From Bacteroidota bacterium (GTDB lineage Bacteria > Bacteroidota > Bacteroidia > AKYH767-A > OLB10): 64,000 nucleotides of DNA. Made by a program: the position numbers and the translations under genes. Within the stretch, counting starts at the first letter, position 1. Each line of letters starts with the position of its first letter. Below are positions 10,499 to 18,921 of the stretch, in pieces. Under the pieces are notes generated by a model. The model saw nothing but the letters and a program-made list of their open reading frames with translations, ran no database searches and had not been told where the DNA came from. The DNA lies in the NCBI GenBank assembly GCA_016717325.1, contig JADKFV010000008.1:1-64000 (forward strand), written 5' to 3'.

Positions 10499-10909
10499 TT
10501 ATTTAATGTAAATAATCTTACCTTTATCAATTAAAGTATCATTTACATAAAAACGATAAAATAAAATATTACCCAAATTATTTTTTAGCTCTATAGATAA
10601 TAAATTTCCCTTATTATTTAAATCATACGTTTCTACTACTGTGCCAAGCACATTGTATATTTTAATTTCAGCTTTGCTTTGTACCGGTACATCATATTCT
10701 AAATTAATTTTGCCATTTGTTGGATTTGGATAAATGGTTAAACTCACATTTTCTGTATGTTGCAAATTATTTTTCGCTTTTCTAAAAATGCTTACATCAT
10801 CTTCTACATCTAACTGCAACATGGCACGTGCCATGTAAACTGCATCGCCACCTGTTACAGCGTTTTGTATGGCAATGTTGCCACTCTTTAAATCAATTGA
10901 CTGAACCAT
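10499..10909 (-). CDS. Orphan T9SS sorting-domain fragment, copy 2
   Basis: A 136-residue open frame with no signal peptide. It starts MVQSIDLKSGNIAIQNAV, then 'GGDAVYMARAMLQLDVEDD' and a type A sorting domain ('SLTIYPNPTNGKINLEYDV' to 'KGKIIYIK'). The arrangement matches the C-terminal end of the giant protein at 12511-18036, which has 'GGDAVYWIRAMFDIEHED' before its own sorting domain, so this is probably the 3' remnant of a similar large gene. It ends eight bases before the start of the copy 2 propeller gene. Without a signal peptide it cannot be a T9SS cargo by itself. Whether it is translated is uncertain. Confidence 0.6.
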   Translation of the reverse strand: MVQSIDLKSGNIAIQNAVTGGDAVYMARAMLQLDVEDDVSIFRKAKNNLQHTENVSLTIYPNPTNGKINLEYDVPVQSKAEIKIYNVLGTVVETYDLNNKGNLLSIELKNNLGNILFYRFYVNDTLIDKGKIIYIK

Positions 10910-10940
10910 GATTTATAGGATTAATTGACTATTGTGTTTT

Positions 10941-12462
10941 CTATTCTTTTATAAATTTCTTAGATAGTTGCTCCTTATCCGTTTCCAAATGTACAACATA
11001 CAACCCAGCACTCCAACCACCACAATCCACATCCAAAGTAAAATACCCTGCGTTACTCTTCAAACTTTGAACTTCAAACATCAAACTCCCCCGCCCATCG
11101 TATATACTCACTGTTACATTTTTTCCTTTCAATCCACTTGCATTTACATACAACTTCTCCCAAGCCGATATATACGTACATTGCATTGCTCCCTCTCCTT
11201 TGGAGAGGGCTGGGGTGAGGCCTGCACTCAACGTATCGCATGGTGAACCAAGTAACGGGCCCAACTCATAATTAGGATTATTTGGTAAGCCATAATAAGT
11301 ACGCTTGCCTCCTAAATAAAAACTAAAAGGTTGATAATCGCATTTAACACCAAGGCTATCAGGCTCATTTATTACACTTAGGTTTTCGTTTATGTAGTTG
11401 CGCATACTATCTGCATAGGGGTATGTAAAAAATGCCGATTGACTTTCATAAGCCCGTGCGAAATATATTTTATCATCAGGTGCTAATAACAATGCACCTG
11501 TACCAATTGGTTTGTCCCAAGTATCTATTGTATCAACCGTTTGCATAGGGTTGCTATCTAATAAATTAAATTGCAATAAATATCCTTTGGGCATAATGCT
11601 AAAGTAGGCTGTAGTAGAAGCATAAAAATATTGCCATTTTTTGAATAGGCACCGTGCCAAAAAAAATTATGTGTGTTTGGACCAGGAATAAACTCAGATG
11701 AAAATAATTTGTTTTTGTTATTAAACCAGTACACCTATCAAAATTAAATTCTGCAATATAGCCTCTAAGGTTTATAAGCATAAATTTATTGTACGATGGA
11801 TGCCAAATAATCTTTTGGAAATCCACATCTGTCGCATCATTAAAATCTTGAATTAATGGAAAAAATAAACTATCTTGAACTTGTTGAAAGGCAAAAAAAC
11901 GATTGTAAAAATTAGGAGAATTGAAATCAGAATATTTTGTTATTATCCACCAATCACGGCCATTGCCATGTTTCACGGCAGTTAAACAATCACCCAATCT
12001 ATGTTGTAGAATATTGTTATTTTTTGAAGTGACTATTCCAAGTGAATCTGTGCTATTAAAAATAATTTTTGTAAAATATAAACCATCAGTAGTCAGTATT
12101 CCTTGATGAAAAATATAATAGGCTGTATCAAATTTATTTAAAGGAATAATTACATTTTGATTATATAAATCACCACCACAAAGCCTCGTACCATTTTTTA
12201 CAACGGTATCGTTTCTATTGTAAATAGTTGAAACAGAATCGTCTATTCCAGATTGATTCCAAGTATATAGTTTTAATTTTCCGTTATTATCTGCAATGTT
12301 GGAGCAACTTCCTTGTCCATCCATACCTGATTGGATTGGCAGTGGAAAGTTAGGATTGGCAAAATCAATTCCACAAGAATCTCCAAATATCCAAAAACGG
12401 TTTAAATTTTGTGCTTTAGCAAAATTTGCAAACAAGGCAAAGATTATTATATTTTTCAGCAT
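10941..12462 (-). pseudogene. T9SS beta-propeller-like secreted protein, paralogue 3 (two frameshifts)
   Basis: Start preferred at 12462 (MLKNIIIFALFANFAKAQN, a good signal peptide); ATG 12486 is also in frame. The first 280 or so residues follow copy 2 ('RFWIFGDSCGIDFANP', 'KHGNGRDWWIITK') at moderate identity. The frame then shifts twice: near the A run around 11725 and near the T run around 11635, where the hidden continuation reads 'SSEFIPGPNTHNFFWHGAY' and then 'NGNIF' followed by 'YASTTAYFSIMPKGYLL'. From there it is open to 10941, with 'YYGLPNNPNYELGPLLGS', the LTPALSKGEGA insert and an intact sorting domain ending KKFIKE. Repaired length is about 507. It heads the island's operon-like series of minus-strand genes. 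Confidence 0.7.
11191..11220. repeat. Palindrome inserted in coding sequence, second intact copy
   Basis: CCCTCTCC-TTT-GGAGAGGG at 11191-11209 followed by CTGGGGTGAGG, differing from the 9226 copy by one base in the tail. In frame in paralogue 3. Confidence 0.8.
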
Positions 12463-12510
12463 GTTTTTAAAAATAAAAGGGATCAACTATTTAGTTGCCT
12501 CCTTGTTAAT

Positions 12511-15500
12511 TTATTTTTTAATTAAAATCAGTTTTTTACTTGCAAGCTCATTACTGTTTTGCAATAAACGTACGTAATAGATTCCTGCATTAAAAATGGA
12601 AGTAGAAAATGTAAAATCACTTTTTGCAAATTTATGGTTAAGCACTAATTTGCCATAAGCATCATAAATATTACACATGATATCAATAACATCATCATCG
12701 CCCTCAAAAGAAATTGTAACCAAGTCAGATGCAGGATTCGGAAATAATATAAAATTTATTGGTAATTTATATTTTTGTTTATACAAATTCCACTTTCTTA
12801 ACTGTGGCATCTGGTCTTCGTGTTCTATATCAAACATTGCCCTAATCCAATACACAGCATCTCCTCCGAGGAATGGATGTTGATAACCTTTGTTTTTTAA
12901 ATTAAAGACACTTGCACTATCAGCAATGCTATCCTTTGCAACATAATCAACATAATAATTTAATGCTTCACTTTTGTTTTGTTCAATTGTGTTTTTGTTT
13001 ACCATGCTTGATAATCGTGTTTGCATAGTTGTGTAGTCATTATTATTAAGTGCTTGTTCGGCATCGTACAACAATCCTACATTTGTATTTGATAATGAAT
13101 CAAATTCGCTTATGAATGCAGCATCGTTTGCATTACCTTGATACAGAATACTTGAATCACTTGCGGCAGAATAATAGTATGCTGTTTTGTCATTGTATTT
13201 AAATTCCGGTTCTACATAATCATAGTAGGTGGAGTCTCCAACGGCTTTGCCATACAATGCCATACGCTGCGCATCATCGTCTGGTGCAATAGTTGGGGGT
13301 TCGCAGTCAGTAGCTGTATTATTACATTGACGGTCTTTTATTACGTTAGGTTCATGTGGTACTGGCTTCAAATCCCCGATTGTATTTGCAATGTCCCAAG
13401 TCCAATTTATAATAAAACCTTGTGCAGCTGCACCATCCACACGATAGTTCAAATTATGTTTAGGTGTTACCCATCTATTTTTCCAACTTGTGCTTGTAGC
13501 TGCACTACCGCTCCACGCCCCTACATCACTAATTTTATTATTCACACCCACGGGGTCAAGGTACACACTCTGATAACAACTTGTCATGGTATTGCATTTC
13601 AATTGCCCCATTGTGCAATCGCCCCAATATCTAATACCGGTGCCTAATTTTTCGGTTTTGTTTTGTACAACAAATAGTGATTTACAATCCATAAGCGATA
13701 TGCCACGTAGTACATCTTGTGCTGCAACTGTAGGTGTAAATGACCATTTGGCACGATTGCCTAACAAATTAATTAGCTGGCAATTAATTAAGTTGATGCC
13801 ATAATGTGTCCTGTTCAATAAATTAACCTGTGGAGTAGTTATAATATATTCGTTGCTAAATATATTGGGGTCGGCATTTAATGCGCCAATTGTTACATCG
13901 CCTTGTGCAGCCCCTTTTACATTAATGCAATAGATGCCCTCACTTATATTACTCATTTTATTGCCTGTAACGTTTAGATTAATAGTACCTTTTACTTCGC
14001 GCAACACGATAGCGCGGTTGCCATAATTAATGGCGGAATAGGGTAGTGCTGTTGTTGCACTTTGCATATTAATTAAGTTGTCGGTTATGGCTATTGTAGA
14101 AGTTGGGTTGTTGTAGCAATGAATAGGGTTAATGCACTGCGTGAATTTATTATCGGCAATAGTAATGTTATTGGTGGCCAAATCGTGATAACTACAGTAA
14201 TTTCCCGTTGTACAGCGGTCATAATTATTATTGGCAATAGTGGTGTTATAGCGTCCTTTTACATATACTGCATGATTGCAATTCAAAAAACTATTTGGAT
14301 TTAAAAGTTGATTTTTATCTACAACAATATTAAAAGCATTAGCCGTAGTATTTGTTGCAGCAATTCCATAACCCTGTCTGATTAATACTGGTGGCACCAC
14401 ATCGGCTTCATAGCTATCAAATCCTATTTCGGTGAAGTTGCTATTGAAAATTTTTAAATCACTGTTAGTAACATAAATAGCTGTTTGCGCGTGTTTGAAA
14501 ATGTTGGGCTTGTTATTGAGTGTAGAGCCAATTTCCAAATTAGTAACATTATTATATTGTAAATGTGACGCTGGTAATTGATTACTAAACGGAGGCAATT
14601 TTGTATTATCAAAACTACACTGGTCAAGGGTGCAATTGAGCAAATTTGTGTTTATGGCACTTATACTTAGTTTATTATTCAAGAAGGAAGTATTTGTCAA
14701 ATAATATTTTGCATTGGCACCTACATTTATAGCCACATCAGCATCTTCAACACTTGCATTATCGGTACTTACTGTACCGTTGTTTATGATGCCCTGCCAA
14801 GAAGTGCAACCGCGTATGGCTGTACCGGTATTTAAGGTAAGTGCTGTTGCAGTTGGCACTGTAATGTTTGTAGTAGAGGTGGTAGCATACAATGTATAGC
14901 CGCTTAGTGTGAGGTTGTTTGCTACGGTAATAGAATTCAAATTGTAAATACCAACTGGGTCGCCAATAGTATAAATCCCTGCCGTACTTACACTCCCTGT
15001 GGCTGTTGCAGTACATCCATTAAAATCAGTAACGGTAACTGTAAACGTACCTTGCGCCAAGTTTTTAAATTGGCCATTCAAATTAAATGCGCCATTGCTA
15101 AGTGTATATGTATATGGTAAGGTGCCGCCACTTGCTGTAAAGTTGAGTGTGCCACCCACAGTGCCACTACATGCTGCCGCTGTGCTTGTTGGCGTGCCAA
15201 TGGTGATAGTAGTATTAGTAATGGATACTGTTTTTGTAACAGAACAGCCTACATTATCTGTAATGGTAACTGTATACGTTGTGTTTCCTAAATTCGCTAT
15301 TGATTTTAATGTACTGCCACAATTCCACAAGTAAGTTAATGGGTGGTTCATACCATTATCAATTACCGTTGCTGCGCCTGTGCTACCGGTGCAAGTATTA
15401 AAACTTTTAATATTAAAATCCATAGCCAATACTTTTATTGATTGGGTGTAGGTAGAAATTGCGGTGCCGCCACAACCAGTGCCTGTAACCGTAACGGTAT

Positions 15501-18036
15501 ACGTACCGGCTGCACTTATAGTAATTGCTGCAGTAGTTTCGCTTGTATTCCACAGATAGTTGTTTGCTGTGTATAATGGCGGTAGGTTAGCTGTTAATGT
15601 ACTTGTTCCATTAATACAAAACGGTGTGGATGAAATATTGCCGCTCGCATTAACATCAACACCAAGCCGCCACGCTCCCAAGCCACGCACTACAGCATAT
15701 ATAAACTCGTTGCCACAAGTTGCGCCATTGCTGTTTATATATTTTATGGCTTTGTTGGGTAAGTTGGCAGTAATATCTTGCCAAGATGTGGGAGCAATAC
15801 TTGCATCTATCGGGTCAAAATCGGCAGCATATATTTTGCCCGTTGGTGGTGTACTTGTGTTACCATAATCAAACGATACTGTACTTACATAAATGCGATT
15901 GAGGCTTTCATTTATTTCAATATAATTAATTCCATCGTCTGTATGGTCTAAATTATCGATATATAGCTTTTTAAAGATGTCTGCTGTGCCACCAGCGCCA
16001 TCAAGCGCAATGCCGCTTGATAAGTCAGCAAATATGCTGTACAAATTGCTATATGTTGCAGTATAATTTTTTGGATACGCACCTGCAATTATTTTATATT
16101 CATTTGCGCAACTTGAACAGGGTATTAATTTCATAGCCTGTAATTTAATATTAGGTATAATAAATGGAGTTCCAAGCGAGGTTGAAAAGTCCAAAAAATT
16201 GGAGTTGGTTATTGCATATCCATGCACGCCATCATTGTCACTTTTAATAATATAAATAACATCGCCCAAAGGTGAAATAAGCACATCATAAATTTTAAGT
16301 GTGCTGCCAAAATTTACTTCATCCCAAGTTGCACCATTCAAACCATACAGTTTAGTTTGTCCATCAATTGTGTTTACCAATACATAAATGTGCATATCGC
16401 TAAAAATCATTTTTACAGGGTCGCCACAAAGGCTATTGCCAACTTGTGTCCATGCATTACCTATAAGCTGCAGCACACATCCAAGTCCTTTTTTTGATGC
16501 ATACCCGGCACCAACTCCAGCATAGTTTGCACCTGTAGATGGGTCTTTGGTAATAAAAAAACAATCGGTAAGGTTGGTAGCAGGTACATTACAAGCTGAA
16601 TTTGCATTCGGTTGGTTTGGCAACGAGTATGTGCAACCTGCAGTTAGCTCATTAAAATAACTTCCATTATCGTCCGATTCCCACAGCAATCTATCGTGCA
16701 TGCCAAGCCAAACGCGGTTATTATCATCGTTAAATATGCACTTGGGGGCAGTGTTTACATATCCTTTGTGGCGATATGTTTCGCAGCCGTTGTTTTGTTG
16801 TAAACAGGAGTATATACCTTGCCAACTTGTGTTTAATGGTGTGCCATTGGTGAGCGCATTGCGAGTTACAAATATATTGCCCGACTTGCCCGCAAGCAAA
16901 TGATTGTTTGGTGTAAGTATGGTGCTATTTACATTAGAGCAAGGTGTTGAAGTATTCCATCCCCAATCATCGGTAATGCCATCAAATACATTCAAGGCTG
17001 TCCAGTTGCCATTGGGCTGCCCGCTATTATCAGCACTGTAAAATGCGCCTACATAGTAGTTGTTGTTATTGTATTTTACTAAATTATCTTCATTCATCAG
17101 CACCCATCCATTATTGTTTGGCAATCGTATTAATCGAGTAAAATTTTGATATTCTCGGTTATTTACAAAGTCATCGTAAACTCCGTTATTTTTATTTTGC
17201 GCATTTAGGTTTGTTATCATATTTGTCCATACTTTAGTATTGGTATTGTAAGAAAATAGCCCCATGCCATATATTGTAATAAAATATTCAAGGGAATTCG
17301 GGCTGCGTTGCAAAATACTTGTAGGCTCATAATATTTTGTGTTGTATGGTCCGGGAACAGCTAAAGGTATATTGCTAAGTTGGTTTGTACCAAAATTATA
17401 CAAGCCCGTTTCTGTAGCTATCAACAAATTATCATCAGTTGTAGCAAATGTTCCATTGTCATTTACATGCAAGCAATATTCGCTTTGTTCACCGCCAAGT
17501 TCAGGCAACTCGTACGATGCATTTATTGTAAAAGCATTTGTAGAAATATCATATGTTGCCATATATAAATCTTTAGTTGTGGCGTTGTTTTTAAAATTAC
17601 CCGGTTCATCTTTTATACGTGTAGTACCAGTAATAAAATAAATATTCGCACTATTTCCACTCATTGTAGATACAAAAATATCGCTTACCCATGAATCTTC
17701 CTGATACCATAAGTTGGTCATGCTTGTATTGCCACCTAAATCTATTGTGCCAATGCCATTGCGATAAGCCACAAGTAATTTATGGAAAGATGCATTTTCG
17801 GCAGGCACAAATTTATTGATGAATCGTACAATTCCATTGTTGCTAATGTACTGCCAATCGTACTGCGTGGCATCATCTAAAAGTAAAGGGTCAACTGATG
17901 ATGCGCGCCATACACCACTTACATCGGAACCTACATAAAAGTCGTATTTGCTTGTTGCAGGATTGTTGTACACTTGTACAGCACGCTCTTGCCCACCCGC
18001 TCCGGGGCCAAGCTGTGTCCATTGTGCATTTGCCAT
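12511..18036 (-). CDS. Giant secreted T9SS protein with SprB-like repeats and beta-helix
   Basis: At least 1841 residues. The first ~760 residues (from 'WTQLGPGAGGQERAVQVYN', 'DFYVGSDVSGVWRAS') look like a BNR/sortilin-type propeller. Two SprB/Ig-like repeats follow: one ending 'YTVTITDNVGCSVTKTVSI', the other with 'FTASGGTLPYTYTLSNGAF' and 'TVTVTDFNGCTATATG'. A right-handed beta-helix region comes next (repeats such as 'NNITIADNKFTQCINP'). The C-terminus is a type A sorting domain ('FILFPNPASDLVTISF' to 'KKLILIKK'). The in-frame ATG at 18036 lacks a signal peptide; a clear one (KKRKQFLLHLLFILIF, then SNMANAQ) lies just upstream in frame but has no start codon, because an 8-bp repeat separates it from ATGs at 18143 and 18176. 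Probable adhesin or surface matrix protein. Confidence 0.8.
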   Translation of the reverse strand: MANAQWTQLGPGAGGQERAVQVYNNPATSKYDFYVGSDVSGVWRASSVDPLLLDDATQYDWQYISNNGIVRFINKFVPAENASFHKLLVAYRNGIGTIDLGGNTSMTNLWYQEDSWVSDIFVSTMSGNSANIYFITGTTRIKDEPGNFKNNATTKDLYMATYDISTNAFTINASYELPELGGEQSEYCLHVNDNGTFATTDDNLLIATETGLYNFGTNQLSNIPLAVPGPYNTKYYEPTSILQRSPNSLEYFITIYGMGLFSYNTNTKVWTNMITNLNAQNKNNGVYDDFVNNREYQNFTRLIRLPNNNGWVLMNEDNLVKYNNNNYYVGAFYSADNSGQPNGNWTALNVFDGITDDWGWNTSTPCSNVNSTILTPNNHLLAGKSGNIFVTRNALTNGTPLNTSWQGIYSCLQQNNGCETYRHKGYVNTAPKCIFNDDNNRVWLGMHDRLLWESDDNGSYFNELTAGCTYSLPNQPNANSACNVPATNLTDCFFITKDPSTGANYAGVGAGYASKKGLGCVLQLIGNAWTQVGNSLCGDPVKMIFSDMHIYVLVNTIDGQTKLYGLNGATWDEVNFGSTLKIYDVLISPLGDVIYIIKSDNDGVHGYAITNSNFLDFSTSLGTPFIIPNIKLQAMKLIPCSSCANEYKIIAGAYPKNYTATYSNLYSIFADLSSGIALDGAGGTADIFKKLYIDNLDHTDDGINYIEINESLNRIYVSTVSFDYGNTSTPPTGKIYAADFDPIDASIAPTSWQDITANLPNKAIKYINSNGATCGNEFIYAVVRGLGAWRLGVDVNASGNISSTPFCINGTSTLTANLPPLYTANNYLWNTSETTAAITISAAGTYTVTVTGTGCGGTAISTYTQSIKVLAMDFNIKSFNTCTGSTGAATVIDNGMNHPLTYLWNCGSTLKSIANLGNTTYTVTITDNVGCSVTKTVSITNTTITIGTPTSTAAACSGTVGGTLNFTASGGTLPYTYTLSNGAFNLNGQFKNLAQGTFTVTVTDFNGCTATATGSVSTAGIYTIGDPVGIYNLNSITVANNLTLSGYTLYATTSTTNITVPTATALTLNTGTAIRGCTSWQGIINNGTVSTDNASVEDADVAINVGANAKYYLTNTSFLNNKLSISAINTNLLNCTLDQCSFDNTKLPPFSNQLPASHLQYNNVTNLEIGSTLNNKPNIFKHAQTAIYVTNSDLKIFNSNFTEIGFDSYEADVVPPVLIRQGYGIAATNTTANAFNIVVDKNQLLNPNSFLNCNHAVYVKGRYNTTIANNNYDRCTTGNYCSYHDLATNNITIADNKFTQCINPIHCYNNPTSTIAITDNLINMQSATTALPYSAINYGNRAIVLREVKGTINLNVTGNKMSNISEGIYCINVKGAAQGDVTIGALNADPNIFSNEYIITTPQVNLLNRTHYGINLINCQLINLLGNRAKWSFTPTVAAQDVLRGISLMDCKSLFVVQNKTEKLGTGIRYWGDCTMGQLKCNTMTSCYQSVYLDPVGVNNKISDVGAWSGSAATSTSWKNRWVTPKHNLNYRVDGAAAQGFIINWTWDIANTIGDLKPVPHEPNVIKDRQCNNTATDCEPPTIAPDDDAQRMALYGKAVGDSTYYDYVEPEFKYNDKTAYYYSAASDSSILYQGNANDAAFISEFDSLSNTNVGLLYDAEQALNNNDYTTMQTRLSSMVNKNTIEQNKSEALNYYVDYVAKDSIADSASVFNLKNKGYQHPFLGGDAVYWIRAMFDIEHEDQMPQLRKWNLYKQKYKLPINFILFPNPASDLVTISFEGDDDVIDIMCNIYDAYGKLVLNHKFAKSDFTFSTSIFNAGIYYVRLLQNSNELASKKLILIKK

Positions 18037-18102
18037 GTTGCTAAAAATTAAAATAAAAAGTAAGTGAAGTAGAAATTGTTTTCGCTTTTTACAATTAGAT
18101 TG

Positions 18103-18134
18103 TTGCTCTGTTGCTCTGTTGCTCTGTTGCTCTG
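18103..18134 (-). repeat. Octamer tandem repeat (4 x 8 bp) between start codon and signal peptide
   Basis: Four perfect copies of TTGCTCTG on the plus strand (CAGAGCAA on the coding strand). Upstream ATGs at 18143 and 18176 are in one frame, with no stop between them. With four units that frame runs out of register and ends at a stop. With three units (or six) it would join the signal peptide of the giant protein: MAQQSNRATEQQSNCKKRKQ and on. This is the arrangement of a slipped-strand contingency locus. Confidence 0.7.
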
Positions 18135-18176
18135 TTGAGCCATTAAAGATAAGAAATTTTCAGAATAAAGTTTCAT

Positions 18177-18921
18177 AAGTTTAAAATTTAAATTGTTACT
18201 AATAAGAACCAAGACATTTAGTAGATTGAAAAAACATGTGAGCAGAGATTGCTTCTTCCGATAGTAATCGGAATCGCAATGACGGTTACAAAAAAATAAA
18301 AGCGTGGCTTGGCAGTCGGGAGTTGGCTTGGTAACATGTTCAGAATAAACAGAATTACCGTTGCAGAAATATTTATAAAAAAAGTAAGGATGGTTTTTTC
18401 AAAGAACTTGTGCAAAGTAAAAGAAAATGTAATACATACACAAGAAATATTTACCAACTTTGGTGATTACACCAACTGTAAAAATTTATACGAATTGAAA
18501 TTTATGCACGTTAATTTACATATTGACGATAATTGAAAGCATTTTCAATGCTCACCATATACGATGCTTTGACATCGATCACCATACGCAAAAAAAACCA
18601 CCCTTCATACGAAACTAAAAACCAGGTGCATCGAAAACGAAACAGTTGAATTTCAGAGTCCTCATTTTGTTTTGTTTTTCAAAGGCATGCGAGAAAAACC
18701 AAATTCTATGCAGAGATTGCTTCGCAGTTCGAGAATACTCACTGTGACAAATCGCAATGACGAACTAAGAACAATCCTTTCCACAAACGAAACTAAGAAT
18801 GCCGACACTTTGGTCGGCATCCCGACCGAAGTGTCGGGACTAAAAACAATCCACTCCGTAAACGAAACGAAGAACTAAAAACAATCCTCTCCGCAAACGT
18901 AACTAAGAACTAAAAACCGAA
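18177..18921. other. Long intergenic region with repeats, no convincing gene
   Basis: Contains two relatives of a dispersed repeat: GCAGAGATTGCTTCTTCC to CGCAATGACGG (about 18241-18283) and GCAGAGATTGCTTCG to CGCAATGACGA (about 18713-18764). It also contains the nested hairpin repeat at 18799-18838, and an array of AACTAAGAACTAAAAAC units (18840-18921) that on the minus strand reads TTAGTTCTTAGTT, in the orientation of the peptidase gene it follows. A 75-residue plus-strand frame at 18309-18536 has no family resemblance and is probably chance. Confidence 0.6.
18799..18838. repeat. Nested hairpin repeat, full copy
   Basis: ATGCCGAC-ACTTTG-GTCGGCAT immediately followed by CCCGACCGAAGTGTCGGG. 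The two 16-base arms CCGACACTTTGGTCGG and CCGACCGAAGTGTCGG are inverted copies with one mismatch, separated by four or five bases, so the element can form either small hairpins or one large cruciform. An identical copy lies at 39070-39109. Confidence 0.85.

Larger units (their letters stand above)
7078..11235. repeat. Direct tandem duplication, period about 1.96 kb
   Basis: Landmarks repeat at constant offset: the gene start at 8527 and 10490 (1963), the fragment start at 8945 and 10909 (1964), the sequence CTTCAAACTTTGAACTTC at 7141, 9095 and 11058 (1954, 1963). Each unit holds the sorting domain, the propeller body and the upstream orphan fragment. A third, partial copy covers only the 3' end of the neighbouring paralogue, up to about 11235 where identity drops. 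High identity across units implies recent duplication or gene conversion. Confidence 0.85.

Noticed and set aside
18309..18536. 75-residue plus-strand gene in the 18-kb gap
   Set aside because: No family resemblance, no promoter box, and it begins within repeat-derived sequence.
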